From contig JARSSH010000035.1 in NCBI GenBank assembly GCA_029624815.1, positions 27,692 to 91,691 of the forward strand: a stretch of DNA of 64,000 nt. Reading direction: 5' to 3'. Numbering within the stretch: the stretch's first letter is position 1; each line of letters starts with the position of its first letter. Under the pieces are notes generated by a model, which had not been told where the DNA came from, did no database searches, and saw only the letters and a list, made by a program, of their open reading frames with translations. Source of the DNA: Candidatus Competibacter sp. (GTDB lineage: Bacteria > Pseudomonadota > Gammaproteobacteria > Competibacterales > Competibacteraceae). Both the position numbers and the translations under genes were made by a program. Below, one piece after another: positions 17,460 through 26,736 of this stretch.

Positions 17460-20024
17460 GTGGAAACTGGCATGCCTGAAGCTTCTGTCGCCTATCAAGA
17501 TGATTCGAATCTGGCCGGCAACAGCCCGCTGCTGGGCGACTACCCGGTTGCCGGGTCCGGCTACGACGAAATGTTCGCGGCGCCCGGCCTGCTGCGTCCC
17601 CATTGGGGCGATATGGCGCGGGCGCTGGAGGAAATCGGCGGCGCGGAGCTGGAGCGCCGGCATTCCGAAATCCAACGTCTGCTGCAAGCGGACGGGGTCA
17701 CTTACAACACCTACGACGATCCGCGCGGTTCGCTGCGGCACTGGTTGGTCGATCCCATTCCACTGCTGATGACTGGCGAGGAATGGGACGGGCTGGCCAT
17801 CGGTCTGGAGCAACGCTCGCGGCTGCTGAACGCGCTGCTGGCCGATCTTTACGACCGGCGGCTGGCGATTCGCCAAGGGTGGCTGCCGCCGGAGCTGATC
17901 TATGCGCACCCCGGCTTCCTGGCGCCCTGTCATCGGTCGCTGCCGGCCGGATGCCGCTGGCTGACCTTTCACGGCGTGGACCTGGCCCGCGGGCCGGACG
18001 GCGCGTTCCGGATCCATGGCGACCGCGCCCAATCGCCGTCCGGCGCCGGGTATACGCTGGAAAACCGGGTCGTTCTGGCGCGGGCCCTACCGATGCTGTA
18101 TCGCGACGCGCCCCTGCGTCGGCTGGCCAGCTTCCTGGAAACGGAACGGGCCACTCTGGCCGGCATGGCACGCCACAACCCCGACAGCCCGCACGTCGTG
18201 CTGCTGACGCCCGGTCCCAACAGTCCGGTCTATTTCGAACATGCCTACCTGGCCAACTATCTATCGCTTAGTTTGGTCGAGGGTGAAGATCTGGTGGTGC
18301 GCGATGGCCGGGTCTGGCTGAAAACCCTCGGCGGGCTGCGGCCGGTGGATGTGATCCTGCGGCGGGTATCGGACGTTTTTTGTGACCCGCTGGAACTGCG
18401 TGGCGACTCCCTGTTGGGCATCCCCGGACTGCTGCAAGCGGTGCGTGGCGGCCATGTCGCCCTGGCCAGCGCCTTGGGCAGCGGTCTCATCGAAAATCCT
18501 GGGCTGGCCGCCTTTCTACCGCTGCTGTGCCGGCATCTGCTGGGCGAGGATCTCAGGCTGCCGTCCCTGGCCACCTGGTGGTGCGGCAACCCGAGCGAGC
18601 GCAGCCATGTGCTGGCGAATCTGGACCGCTTGGTGGTGCGCTCGATTTTGGCGGACGGACCGTGTTGGGATGGTAGCCAGCTCGATGCGGTGGCCCGCGC
18701 GCGCCTGATCGAGCAGATTCGCGCCAACCCGTACCGTTTTGTCGGCCAGGAACCGTTGCCGCTGCCCACCGCGCCGGTATTGGAAGAAGGCCGGCTAACG
18801 CCGCGACCAGTGATCCTGCGCGGTTTTACGGTCGCCGACGGCGACGGCTACCGAGCCATGCCCGGCGGTTTGGCTCGGGTCTCGTCCGGCCTGGACACCC
18901 TGCAATCCTCGCTGCAAAGCGGCGGCATCAGCAAGGACTGGTGGGTGCTGGCGCCGACCCCCCAACGCCACGTCAGCTTGTTGCGGCAATCCTACGGTCC
19001 GATCGTGGTGACTCGTGACGGCAGCGATCTGCCCAGCCGGGTCGCCGATGATCTGTACTGGATGGGCCGGTATCTCGAACGGCTCGACAGCACCGCGCGG
19101 TTGCTGCGGGAGGCGTTCGGGCGGTTGTTGGAGTGGGAGCAGGACAATACCGACGAGCGTTGCCTGGACGACTTACTTGACGCGTTGGAAATTCCGGTGC
19201 CGCCCGTGGCCGAATCGCCGCGCGCCCGTTTCTTCAACCTGCGTCAGGAACTGCTGGACCTGATCACCGACTCGGAGCATCCCAGCAGCATGCAAGCGCT
19301 GTTCGAGGGTCTGCTGCGGACTGGCCGCGCGGTGCGCAACCATCTGGGCGACGATAGCTGGCGATTGCTGAATCGCTTGCAGCAAAGCATCCAGGAGCCA
19401 CCCAAAGGGCTGGGCGCCCGTCAGGCGCGGGAGCTGCTGGAAGAAGACCTGATGCTGATGGCGGCGTTTTCCGGACTGAGCAATGAAACCATGCCGCATC
19501 ATCATGGCTGGCTGTTTTTCGACATCGGTCGCCATCTAGAACGAGTTTTGCATACTCTGGAGCTGTTCAAGCTGGCTTTCATTACCGCTCGCAATCCAGG
19601 GTTACCACTGTGGGAGGTGGTGCTCACCCTCACCGACAACCTGACCGCCTACCGCCGCCGCTACCGTTCCGCGCTGCATCCGACCGCGATCATCGACCTG
19701 TTGCTGTTCGACGAAGGCAATCCCCGGTCGGTCGGCTATCAGTTGCGGCGGCTGCAACGCAATGTCGGCCGACTGCACCGACCGGTGAGCTCCACCTACC
19801 GCAATGCCGAGGAACGCTTGATTCTGGAAGCCTTCACGACCTTGCAACTGGCCGACATCGAAGCCTTGGCCACGCTCTCCCACGACAGCACCCGCTCCAG
19901 CACCGAACTGACCCGCCTGCTGACCGCGATCCACACGCCGCTGCTGAACTTGTCCGATGCCCTGACCCACAGCCATTTCAGCCACGCCGAAGTGCCTCGG
20001 CAACTGATCGCCATGCCGCCGTGA
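17460..20024 (+). CDS. Circularly permuted ATP-grasp / alpha-E fusion protein
   Basis: Protein of 854 residues from GTG 17460; ATG 17472 (MPEASVAYQDD) is an equally possible start. Residues about 60-490 are a circularly permuted type 2 ATP-grasp domain (YDEMFAAPGLLRPHW, FHGVDLARGPDG, VLLTPGPNSPVYFEHAYLA). Residues about 520-830 are the alpha-helical alpha-E domain (RVADDLYWMGRYLERLDSTARL). The two are often separate neighbouring genes; here they are one chain. The family is predicted to form a carboxylate-amine bond, perhaps a peptide, but the product is unknown. Its stop overlaps the next start (GTGA). Confidence 0.85.
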   Translation: METGMPEASVAYQDDSNLAGNSPLLGDYPVAGSGYDEMFAAPGLLRPHWGDMARALEEIGGAELERRHSEIQRLLQADGVTYNTYDDPRGSLRHWLVDPIPLLMTGEEWDGLAIGLEQRSRLLNALLADLYDRRLAIRQGWLPPELIYAHPGFLAPCHRSLPAGCRWLTFHGVDLARGPDGAFRIHGDRAQSPSGAGYTLENRVVLARALPMLYRDAPLRRLASFLETERATLAGMARHNPDSPHVVLLTPGPNSPVYFEHAYLANYLSLSLVEGEDLVVRDGRVWLKTLGGLRPVDVILRRVSDVFCDPLELRGDSLLGIPGLLQAVRGGHVALASALGSGLIENPGLAAFLPLLCRHLLGEDLRLPSLATWWCGNPSERSHVLANLDRLVVRSILADGPCWDGSQLDAVARARLIEQIRANPYRFVGQEPLPLPTAPVLEEGRLTPRPVILRGFTVADGDGYRAMPGGLARVSSGLDTLQSSLQSGGISKDWWVLAPTPQRHVSLLRQSYGPIVVTRDGSDLPSRVADDLYWMGRYLERLDSTARLLREAFGRLLEWEQDNTDERCLDDLLDALEIPVPPVAESPRARFFNLRQELLDLITDSEHPSSMQALFEGLLRTGRAVRNHLGDDSWRLLNRLQQSIQEPPKGLGARQARELLEEDLMLMAAFSGLSNETMPHHHGWLFFDIGRHLERVLHTLELFKLAFITARNPGLPLWEVVLTLTDNLTAYRRRYRSALHPTAIIDLLLFDEGNPRSVGYQLRRLQRNVGRLHRPVSSTYRNAEERLILEAFTTLQLADIEALATLSHDSTRSSTELTRLLTAIHTPLLNLSDALTHSHFSHAEVPRQLIAMPP

Positions 20025-20926
20025 AATACACCATCACCCATCGTACTCTCTACCATTACAGCAGCGGTGTGGCCTTGTGCCACAACCAGGCGTGGTTGTT
20101 GCCGCGGGAAGCAAGCTGGCAGCGTTGCCGGCCCAGTCGCATCACCATTCAGCCGAGGCCGGCGTTGTCCGCCGAGCGAGAGGATTTTTTCGGCAACCGG
20201 GTACTGTATTTCGCGATTCAGGACATTCACCAGCGTCTTGAAGTCACCCTCGTCACCGAGGTCCAGGTGCTGGATGCACGACCGTTCGGTCAATCCAGTC
20301 CATCGCCGGCCTGGGAACAGGCCTGCCGGATGCTGCGGGAAGATCCGGACCCTGAAATCATCGAAGCCCGGCTGTTCGTGTTGGATTCGCCGTTCGTGAG
20401 CCTGCATCCAGCCTTCCGCGAGTATGCCGAGCCTAGCTTTCCCGCGGGGCGGCCGTTGCTGGAAGCCGTGGCGGATCTAAGCCGGCGCATCAATCGGGAA
20501 TTCACCTACGACCCGCATTTCACCACGACCGCCACCCCACTGGGCGAAGTCCTGAGCGAGCGACGTGGGGTCTGCCAGGACTTCGCCCATCTGGGGATCG
20601 CCTGCCTGCGAGCATTGGGTCTGGCGGCGCGCTACGTCAGTGGCTATTTGGAAACCATGCCTCCACCAGGTCGGCCGCGGCTGGTCGGCGCCGATGCGTC
20701 GCACGCCTGGCTGGCGGTCTATATCCCCGGTACTGGCTGGGCGGAGTTCGATCCGACCAACGACTGCATGCCGGGAGAGCGGCACGTCACCCTGGCCTGG
20801 GGACGGGATTATGGCGATGTCGCGCCGCTCACCGGGGTGATGACCGGCGGCGGTTCGCATTCGCTGGAAGTATCGGTGGATGTGGAGCCGCATGCGGAAT
20901 CCCCATCGAGAACCGAGCGGAAATAG
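20021..20926 (+). CDS. Transglutaminase-like family protein with bacterial N-terminal domain
   Basis: Protein of 301 residues from GTG 20021 (VKYTITHRTLYHYSSGV), overlapping the upstream stop by 4 bases. Residues about 1-85 are the bacterial transglutaminase-like N-terminal domain. The catalytic triad is visible: Cys in ERRGVCQDFAHL, His in GADASHAWLAVYIP, Asp in WAEFDPTND. It is the usual partner of the cpATP-grasp/alpha-E protein and probably works as an amidase or peptidase on its product; the substrate is unknown. Confidence 0.88.
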   Translation: MKYTITHRTLYHYSSGVALCHNQAWLLPREASWQRCRPSRITIQPRPALSAEREDFFGNRVLYFAIQDIHQRLEVTLVTEVQVLDARPFGQSSPSPAWEQACRMLREDPDPEIIEARLFVLDSPFVSLHPAFREYAEPSFPAGRPLLEAVADLSRRINREFTYDPHFTTTATPLGEVLSERRGVCQDFAHLGIACLRALGLAARYVSGYLETMPPPGRPRLVGADASHAWLAVYIPGTGWAEFDPTNDCMPGERHVTLAWGRDYGDVAPLTGVMTGGGSHSLEVSVDVEPHAESPSRTERK

Positions 20927-20936
20927 ATAAGCCCAA

Positions 20937-21374
20937 TCAAATCCGTACCGCCAGGACATCGCAGGGGGCGCCATGCAGCACGGCGTTGGCGGTCGATCCC
21001 AGCAGCAGCGCCAAACCGTGGCGTCCGTGGCTTCCCACCACGATCAGGTCAACGCCGTGCTCCCGAGCGGCATCGAGGATGCCCTCCTTGGTGGAAAGGG
21101 CGCTGACCACCCATTGTTCGGCGCCTTCCATGTCCAGGCGACGCGCTATTTCGCCGAGCGCCTTCCGTGCTTCTTCCAACAGCGCTTGGTCGGGTAAATC
21201 CGGCAACACTGGCAGCAGCTCATAGCCGCCGCCCAAACCGATGTTGACATCCTCGATCACATGGATCAGGTTCAATTGAGCGCCATATTGGCGGGCGATA
21301 TCCTTGGCGCGTTCGCCGACCCGCAACGCCTCGTCGGAAAAATCGGCGGCGAATAAAATGTGTTGGTAAGCCAT
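20937..21374 (-). CDS. Universal stress protein (UspA family)
   Basis: Protein of 145 residues starting MAYQHILFAADFSDEALRV behind GGGAGGAAG. It has the ATP-binding type signature GSHGRHGLALLLGSTANAVLH near the C-terminus (G-2x-G-9x-G-S/T). It is a cytoplasmic single-domain Usp, likely a homodimer. Its specific inducer cannot be read from the sequence. Confidence 0.92.
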   Translation of the reverse strand: MAYQHILFAADFSDEALRVGERAKDIARQYGAQLNLIHVIEDVNIGLGGGYELLPVLPDLPDQALLEEARKALGEIARRLDMEGAEQWVVSALSTKEGILDAAREHGVDLIVVGSHGRHGLALLLGSTANAVLHGAPCDVLAVRI

Positions 21375-21452
21375 CTCGCTTCCTCCCGAGTTATTTCATT
21401 CAATGGACTTGAACCGGCTACCGCGCCGGTTCGATGGTGGCGGAATCCGGAT

Positions 21453-21959
21453 TCATTGCGCCATCGCCTCCAACAGCGCCCGCAGAAACTCGCGGGTTTG
21501 CTGGCGGGACGGGTCGTCCGGCGGCAACCGTTCCCGCGCCTCGCGCAAGGCGCCCACCCCAAGCCGTACCTGCACCAGACCGAGATTGTGCAGGGTTCGC
21601 GCATCGTCGCGGCGACGCAGCGCCTCCCGGTAGGCGTGCTCCGCCATATCCAGCCGTCCCTGTTCGGCGTAGAGATTGCCCAACCGGAACCAGGGATCGG
21701 TTTCTCGTGGCTGCAAACGGGTCAGTTGCAGATAATACCCTTCCGCCACATCCCAGCGACCGGTGGCGTAGGCTTGCAGCGCCCGTTCCTCGATGAAATC
21801 CGGGCCCGGCGGCGCTGTGGGCGCCGATGCGGCCGGCGCCGCCCGATCGCTTGGCGGGCGCGACGCGGTGGGTTCCAAACGGGTCGATGCGCCTTGCACT
21901 GTGGCGCAACCGGCCAAAACCATGCCGCAGGTTGCGACCAACGAAATCCGTAATAGCAT
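21453..21959 (-). CDS. TPR-repeat lipoprotein
   Basis: Protein of 168 residues from ATG 21957-21959 (MLLRISLVATCGMVLAGC). The lipobox LAGC places the mature N-terminal Cys at residue 18. Residues about 60-140 hold two to three tetratricopeptide repeats (ALQAYATGRWDVAEGYYLQL, RLGNLYAEQGRLDMAEHAYR). It is probably a periplasmic adaptor anchored in the outer membrane. It diverges from bepA with a 99-base gap. Confidence 0.82.
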   Translation of the reverse strand: MLLRISLVATCGMVLAGCATVQGASTRLEPTASRPPSDRAAPAASAPTAPPGPDFIEERALQAYATGRWDVAEGYYLQLTRLQPRETDPWFRLGNLYAEQGRLDMAEHAYREALRRRDDARTLHNLGLVQVRLGVGALREARERLPPDDPSRQQTREFLRALLEAMAQ

Positions 21960-22058
21960 TTGGACAAACCTTTCCGGCGAACGGCGTATTGGGAATTTCG
22001 TGGAACGCGCCGCGCATTCCCAAGTCCAAATTCGAATACTTTGCAAATCGAAAATCCG

Positions 22059-23537
22059 ATGTCTCATCGTTTGCTTTCCCTGGTTTTGAGCCTATCGCTT
22101 GGCATGGCTTCGTTCGCGCCGGTCGGCGCGCAATCCATCCTGTTGCCGGATATGGGCGATCCCTCGCGCGCGTATTTCGGCCCCGACGACGAGCAGCAGA
22201 TGGGTCTGCAAATCATGCGGCAACTCCGCGCTCGTGGGGCGGTGCTGGAAGACGTGCAGTTGAACGAATACCTCGATTCCATCGGTCAAGGCATCGCGAC
22301 CTACGCCGATCAAAACGGTGTGCCATTCGCTTTTTTCTTCGTTCGCAACCCCGGCATCAATGCCTTCGCCCTGCCGCATAACTTCATCGGCATCAATACC
22401 GGCCTGTTGCTGGCCACGCAGCGGGAAGACGAGCTGGCGGGGGTCATGGCCCACGAAATCGCTCACGTTTCGCAGAAGCACATCGTTCGCGCCATTGCCG
22501 ACATGAAGCGTCTGACGTTGCCGCTGGCGGCGGCGATGGTGGCTTCGGCGGCACTGGCGGCGGCCAGCAGCCAAGCCGGTCAAGCGGCCATGGTAGGCGC
22601 CATGGCCGCCGGCGCCCAGCACCAGATCAGTTTTACCCGCGCCAACGAACAGGAGGCGGACCGCATCGGCATGCAGCTGCTGGCCAAGGCCGGTTTCGAT
22701 CCCCAGGGCATGGGCGATTTCTTTAGAAAATTGGAACGGGCATCCAGCGGCGAGGCCCGCAACCAGATTCCCGAAATGCTGCTCACCCACCCGCGCCCGG
22801 AAAGTCGCGCCGCCGACATGCAGGATCGAGTTGAGGTTCCGCCGCTGCGACGCACCGTACCCCGCGACCGCAACGCTTACGATCTCGCCAAGGCCCGGGC
22901 ACGGGTACTGACGAGCGAGGATACCCATACCCTCATCCGGGAACTGGAAATCCTGCTGGCCAAGGGTGACGGGGCCGATCCCACCGCCGTGCGCTATGCA
23001 TACGCGCTGGCGCTGCGTCAGGCTGGCCGCTATGACGAGGCCCGACAGCAGGTGGCGCGCCTGGTCGGCGGCGATCCCGACCGGCTGGCTTTCCGAATCG
23101 AGGCGGCGGAAATCGCGCTGGCCCAGGGCGACCGACAACAAGCCTGGCGGCTGTTCGAGGAGGCCCGCAAGCTCTATCCGGACGATTTTACCTTGGCCAT
23201 GCACTACGGTCGCGCCCTGGCCACTCAGGGCGATCCGACGTTGGCGATGCGCTTGCTGCAACCACATCTGCGTCGCCATCCCAACGATCCCCTGCTGTAT
23301 GCAAGCTATGCCCAGGCGGCGCAGCGGGCGGGCGACATGGCGGCGACCCATGCCACCATGGCTGAATATCATTACCTGAACGGCGAACTGTTGCCCGCCA
23401 TCGAGCAATTGGAACTCGGTCTCCGGAATCCCGGTCTGTCGCCGAACCGGGAAGCCCAGTTGCGCGCCCGGCTCAAGCAGTTCAGGGCGGAAGCCATCGC
23501 CCTGGATCTGCCGGTTCCCAAGCGGGCTTCGCCCTGA
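22059..23537 (+). CDS. bepA: Periplasmic M48 metalloprotease/chaperone BepA
   Basis: Protein of 492 residues from ATG 22059, with a signal peptide (MSHRLLSLVLSLSLGMASFAPVGAQ cleaved near AQS; shown in part). It carries the M48 zinc motif HEIAH (in VMAHEIAHVSQKH) and the third-ligand Glu region NEQEADRIG. A TPR domain follows at about residues 290-470. BepA degrades or assists outer membrane proteins such as LptD in the periplasm. Confidence 0.93.
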   Translation: MSHRLLSLVLSLSLGMASFAPVGAQSILLPDMGDPSRAYFGPDDEQQMGLQIMRQLRARGAVLEDVQLNEYLDSIGQGIATYADQNGVPFAFFFVRNPGINAFALPHNFIGINTGLLLATQREDELAGVMAHEIAHVSQKHIVRAIADMKRLTLPLAAAMVASAALAAASSQAGQAAMVGAMAAGAQHQISFTRANEQEADRIGMQLLAKAGFDPQGMGDFFRKLERASSGEARNQIPEMLLTHPRPESRAADMQDRVEVPPLRRTVPRDRNAYDLAKARARVLTSEDTHTLIRELEILLAKGDGADPTAVRYAYALALRQAGRYDEARQQVARLVGGDPDRLAFRIEAAEIALAQGDRQQAWRLFEEARKLYPDDFTLAMHYGRALATQGDPTLAMRLLQPHLRRHPNDPLLYASYAQAAQRAGDMAATHATMAEYHYLNGELLPAIEQLELGLRNPGLSPNREAQLRARLKQFRAEAIALDLPVPKRASP

Positions 23538-23641
23538 ATCGTGGAAGTCGGCCTGGCCAATGCAACGCCCTGCACCGATCCGATCGACCCACTATACTCA
23601 GGCCATATCGACACCACCATCCAAAGAATTTCTTCCCGCCC

Positions 23642-24238
23642 ATGACCGATCGAAATCCCACCGCCGAGCCAGGCATGTTCGACGTCGAATTGTTAATCAA
23701 GCAGTCTCGCGCCTATCTGGCGTTCGGCGAGCAAATCCGTCGGTTTACCGAACAGTTTCCCAGCGACCCGCAGCCAACCGACTGGGACACCGCACTGCGC
23801 CAGCATTTTGATCGATTCAAAGCGATGGTCGCTCAATCGAGCGAGGATTCGAACCTCAATCCCGATCTGGCACAGCTGTGGACATTGACCCTGGAAAGCT
23901 GGCAACAGGCAGCCTCGTCCTTGGGAATCTCCGCCATTGCCTCTCGCGCCGGTCCAAGCGCGGATGCCTGGCAAGTCTATCAGCAGATCCTGGGCGAATA
24001 CTTCGAATTGCTGCGGCAGTCGGCCATGACCGCGCTGGATCTTATGGAAAAACGGCTGCGCGACCGCGCGGTCGCCGGCGAGGCCGCCGGCAGCCTGCGC
24101 GAATTGTTTAACTTGTGGGTGGATTGCAACGAGGAAACTTACGGTCGGATGCTGCGCGGCGCCGAATATAGCGAACTTAGCGGTCGCCTGCTGAATGCGT
24201 TGCTGGGCTGCCGCGCGAGCGGGGAAACCACGCCATGA
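23642..24238 (+). CDS. phaE: Class III PHA synthase subunit PhaE (short form)
   Basis: Protein of 198 residues. The segment WVDCNEETYGRMLRGAEYSELSGRLLNALL matches the C-terminal conserved block of PhaE (shown in two parts: WVDCNEETYGRML and YSELSGRLLNALL). It overlaps phaC by 4 bases (ATGA), the standard phaE-phaC coupling. Characterised PhaE proteins are near 350 residues, so this one has a reduced middle and C-terminus. PhaE is non-catalytic and activates PhaC on the granule surface. Confidence 0.85.
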   Translation: MTDRNPTAEPGMFDVELLIKQSRAYLAFGEQIRRFTEQFPSDPQPTDWDTALRQHFDRFKAMVAQSSEDSNLNPDLAQLWTLTLESWQQAASSLGISAIASRAGPSADAWQVYQQILGEYFELLRQSAMTALDLMEKRLRDRAVAGEAAGSLRELFNLWVDCNEETYGRMLRGAEYSELSGRLLNALLGCRASGETTP

Positions 24239-25290
24239 TCGGTCTGACGTCCGAACGGATCGCCGAGGAACTTCAAGCCTTCCAAGCCAAACTGGCCCAA
24301 GGCGCCCACACCCTGAGCGGTTTGGGCGAGATCGAGGTCGGCGTATCCCCTCGGGAGGCGGTCTATCAGGAAGACAAGCTGACGCTGTATCGCTATCGAC
24401 CCCGGACGGAAAAGCCGCATCCGGTGCCGTTGCTTATCGTCTATGCTCTGGTCAACCGGCCCTATATGATGGACTTACAGGAAGACCGTTCCATGATCCG
24501 CGGTTTGCTGGATGCCGGTCTGGATGTCTACCTGATCGACTGGGGCTACCCGGACGCCGCCGACCGCGAATTGGGCCTGACGGACTATATCCATCGCTAT
24601 ATCGACCATTGCGTGGACGTCTTGCGCGAGCGTTGCGGGCAGGATGCGATCAACCTGCTGGGAGTCTGCCAGGGCGGCACCCTTAGTCTGTGCTTTTCGT
24701 CGCTCTATCCGGAGAAGATCCGTAACCTCGTCACCATGGTGACTCCGGTGGATTTCCACACGCCGGACAATCTGTTAACCCACCTGATCCGGCATGTGGA
24801 CGTGGATTTGCTGGTGAATACCCTCGGCAACCTGCCCGGCCAGTTGCTAAATTTTACCTTTCTGTCGCTCAGTCCGTTTCGGCTGGCCGGACAGAAGTAT
24901 GTGGACTTGACCGATATCTTCGACGATGCCCAGGCACTGCGGAATTTTCTGCGGATGGAAAAGTGGATTTTCGATAGCCCGGACCAAGCCGGCGAGGCGT
25001 TCCGCCAGTTTGCCAAGGATTTTTTTCAGCAGAACAAGCTGATCAAGGGCGAAGTGAACATCGGCGACCGACGGGTGAATCTGGGGAACATCGTCATGCC
25101 GGTGCTGAATGTATATGCCGCTCAGGACCATCTGGTGCCGCCCGCCGCTTCCAAAGCGTTGGCGGAATGCTGTGGCAGTCGGGATTACTCGGAGTATTCC
25201 TTCCAGGGGGGCCATATCGGCATTTACGTCAGCAGCCGCGCCCAACGCGAAGTGCCACTGGCGGTCGCGGCCTGGTTGCTGGCGCGTTAG
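24235..25290 (+). CDS. phaC: Class III polyhydroxyalkanoate synthase subunit PhaC
   Basis: Protein of 351 residues, the class III length. The lipase-like box GVCQGG puts the catalytic Cys at 145; Asp298 in AAQDHLVPP and His327 in GGHIGIYVS complete the triad, close to C149/D302/H331 of the Allochromatium enzyme. It polymerises (R)-3-hydroxyacyl-CoA into PHA at the granule. It is coupled to phaE and converges on phaR. Confidence 0.97.
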   Translation: MIGLTSERIAEELQAFQAKLAQGAHTLSGLGEIEVGVSPREAVYQEDKLTLYRYRPRTEKPHPVPLLIVYALVNRPYMMDLQEDRSMIRGLLDAGLDVYLIDWGYPDAADRELGLTDYIHRYIDHCVDVLRERCGQDAINLLGVCQGGTLSLCFSSLYPEKIRNLVTMVTPVDFHTPDNLLTHLIRHVDVDLLVNTLGNLPGQLLNFTFLSLSPFRLAGQKYVDLTDIFDDAQALRNFLRMEKWIFDSPDQAGEAFRQFAKDFFQQNKLIKGEVNIGDRRVNLGNIVMPVLNVYAAQDHLVPPAASKALAECCGSRDYSEYSFQGGHIGIYVSSRAQREVPLAVAAWLLAR

Positions 25291-25339
25291 AGGAATCGCT
25301 GTCGGCCACGCACGGCGTTCAACCCGGAAAGGGCATCAA

Positions 25340-25900
25340 TCAATCTGGGTGGTCTTTCCGTGCCTTCCTGGGCTTTTCCGGTTCGCTACTTGCGATCGAA
25401 CCGTCGACCCGGGCGGTTTGCCGGGAGAGAGGAGCCAATTCGCTGACCGTCTCCGGCGGGATGTAGGGTTTCTGAAACCGCTCGTTGACGCTTTTCCACA
25501 AGGAGAGGTTGTGTTCCACCAGTTCGGTGACCATCGCCAGCGGATTCTTGCCGATAAGCGTGCGCATCTGCTCCCGAAACAGGTGCTGCTGGTCCACGAA
25601 CGCCTGCAAGCTTTTCTCCAGATAATTGCCCATCATGCCTTGCAGGGTGTCGCCGTAGAAACGGATGATGTGCGCCAACACTTCCGCGGTAAAAATCGGA
25701 TTGCCCTGTTCTTCCTGTTCGCTGATGATCTGCAACAGGATCCCGCGCGTGATGTCGGTATTGGTGCGAGCGTCGATGACATGGAACTCGGCGCGTTCCA
25801 GCACCAGTTGCTTGACATCCTCAAGGGTGATGTAGCTGCTGATGGCCGTATCGTAGAGCCGGCGATTCGGGTATTTTTTGATGGTGCGCAGTTCGCTCAT
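25340..25900 (-). CDS. phaR: Polyhydroxyalkanoate synthesis repressor PhaR
   Basis: Protein of 186 residues from ATG 25900 (MSELRTIKKYPNRRLYDT); an ATG 9 bases upstream is also possible and neither has a clear Shine-Dalgarno. The KKYPNRRLYDTxxSxYITLEDV block is the PHB/PHA accumulation regulator DNA-binding domain, followed by the PHA-binding domain. PhaR binds nascent PHA and releases phasin and pha promoters. It precedes, on the opposite side, the biosynthetic genes phaB and phaA of the same strand. Confidence 0.93.
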   Translation of the reverse strand: MSELRTIKKYPNRRLYDTAISSYITLEDVKQLVLERAEFHVIDARTNTDITRGILLQIISEQEEQGNPIFTAEVLAHIIRFYGDTLQGMMGNYLEKSLQAFVDQQHLFREQMRTLIGKNPLAMVTELVEHNLSLWKSVNERFQKPYIPPETVSELAPLSRQTARVDGSIASSEPEKPRKARKDHPD

Positions 25901-25961
25901 GGCGGGCATATAAAAAGCGGCGCGGCGCCGGCCGGAAGGCAAGCGCCGCGCGATTCAGGGC

Positions 25962-26705
25962 TTAGCGGAAGTAGAGACCGCCGTTCACGGTGACGTCTTC
26001 GCCGGTCAGGAAACCGCCGTCCTCAGCGGTCATGAAGGCGACGGTGCGGCCGATTTCGGAAGGCTCGCCCAGACGGCCGACTGGAATGGTTTTGACGATG
26101 GACGCCAGTACGTCTTCCCGGATGGCCCGCACCATTTCAGTGCCGATATAGCCGGGGGAGATCGAGTTGACGGTAACGCCCTTCTTGGCGCATTCCTGAG
26201 CCAGCGACTTGGTGAACCCGTAGACCGCCGCCTTGGTGGCGGAGTAGTTGGTCTGGCCGGCTTGGCCCTTGATGCCGTTCACCGACGAAATGTTGACGAT
26301 GCGGCCCCAACCCCGTTCCACCATTTTCCCGTAGACCTGCTTGGTCATGTTGAACATGCTGTTCAGGTTGGTGTTGATGACCGCGAGCCACTGTTCCGAG
26401 GTCATCTTGTGGAACATGGCGTCGCGGGTGATACCGGCGTTGTTGACCAGAATTTCGATCGGGCCGACTTCCGCCTCGATCTTCTTGCACGCTTCGGCGC
26501 AGGACTCGAAATCGGTGACATCGGCCAGATAGACCGGAATGTCGAGGCCCTCGGCCTTACGATCGGCCTTCCACTTGTCCACGGCTTCCTGACTGAGGCC
26601 GTTGTAGTCGACCGCGACCGCGCGGCGGCCCTGTTCGATCAGTGCCTTGCACATGGCCGTGCCCAAACCACCGATACCACCAGTAACGACTGCGACTCGA
26701 GACAT
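25962..26705 (-). CDS. phaB: Acetoacetyl-CoA reductase PhaB
   Basis: Protein of 247 residues from ATG 26705 behind a strong GAGGAGAAG. SDR fold: VVTGGIGGLGTAM cofactor loop, NNAGIT, catalytic Ser and YxxxK in TNYSATKAAVYGF. The segment FNMTKQVYGKMVERGWGRIVN is typical of PhaB (shown as two pieces: FNMTKQVYGKM and GRIVNISSVNG). It reduces acetoacetyl-CoA to (R)-3-hydroxybutyryl-CoA with NADPH/NADH, feeding PhaC. Confidence 0.96.
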   Translation of the reverse strand: MSRVAVVTGGIGGLGTAMCKALIEQGRRAVAVDYNGLSQEAVDKWKADRKAEGLDIPVYLADVTDFESCAEACKKIEAEVGPIEILVNNAGITRDAMFHKMTSEQWLAVINTNLNSMFNMTKQVYGKMVERGWGRIVNISSVNGIKGQAGQTNYSATKAAVYGFTKSLAQECAKKGVTVNSISPGYIGTEMVRAIREDVLASIVKTIPVGRLGEPSEIGRTVAFMTAEDGGFLTGEDVTVNGGLYFR

Positions 26706-26736
26706 TAGAGACTTCTCCTCGGATTTTTGGTTGGAA

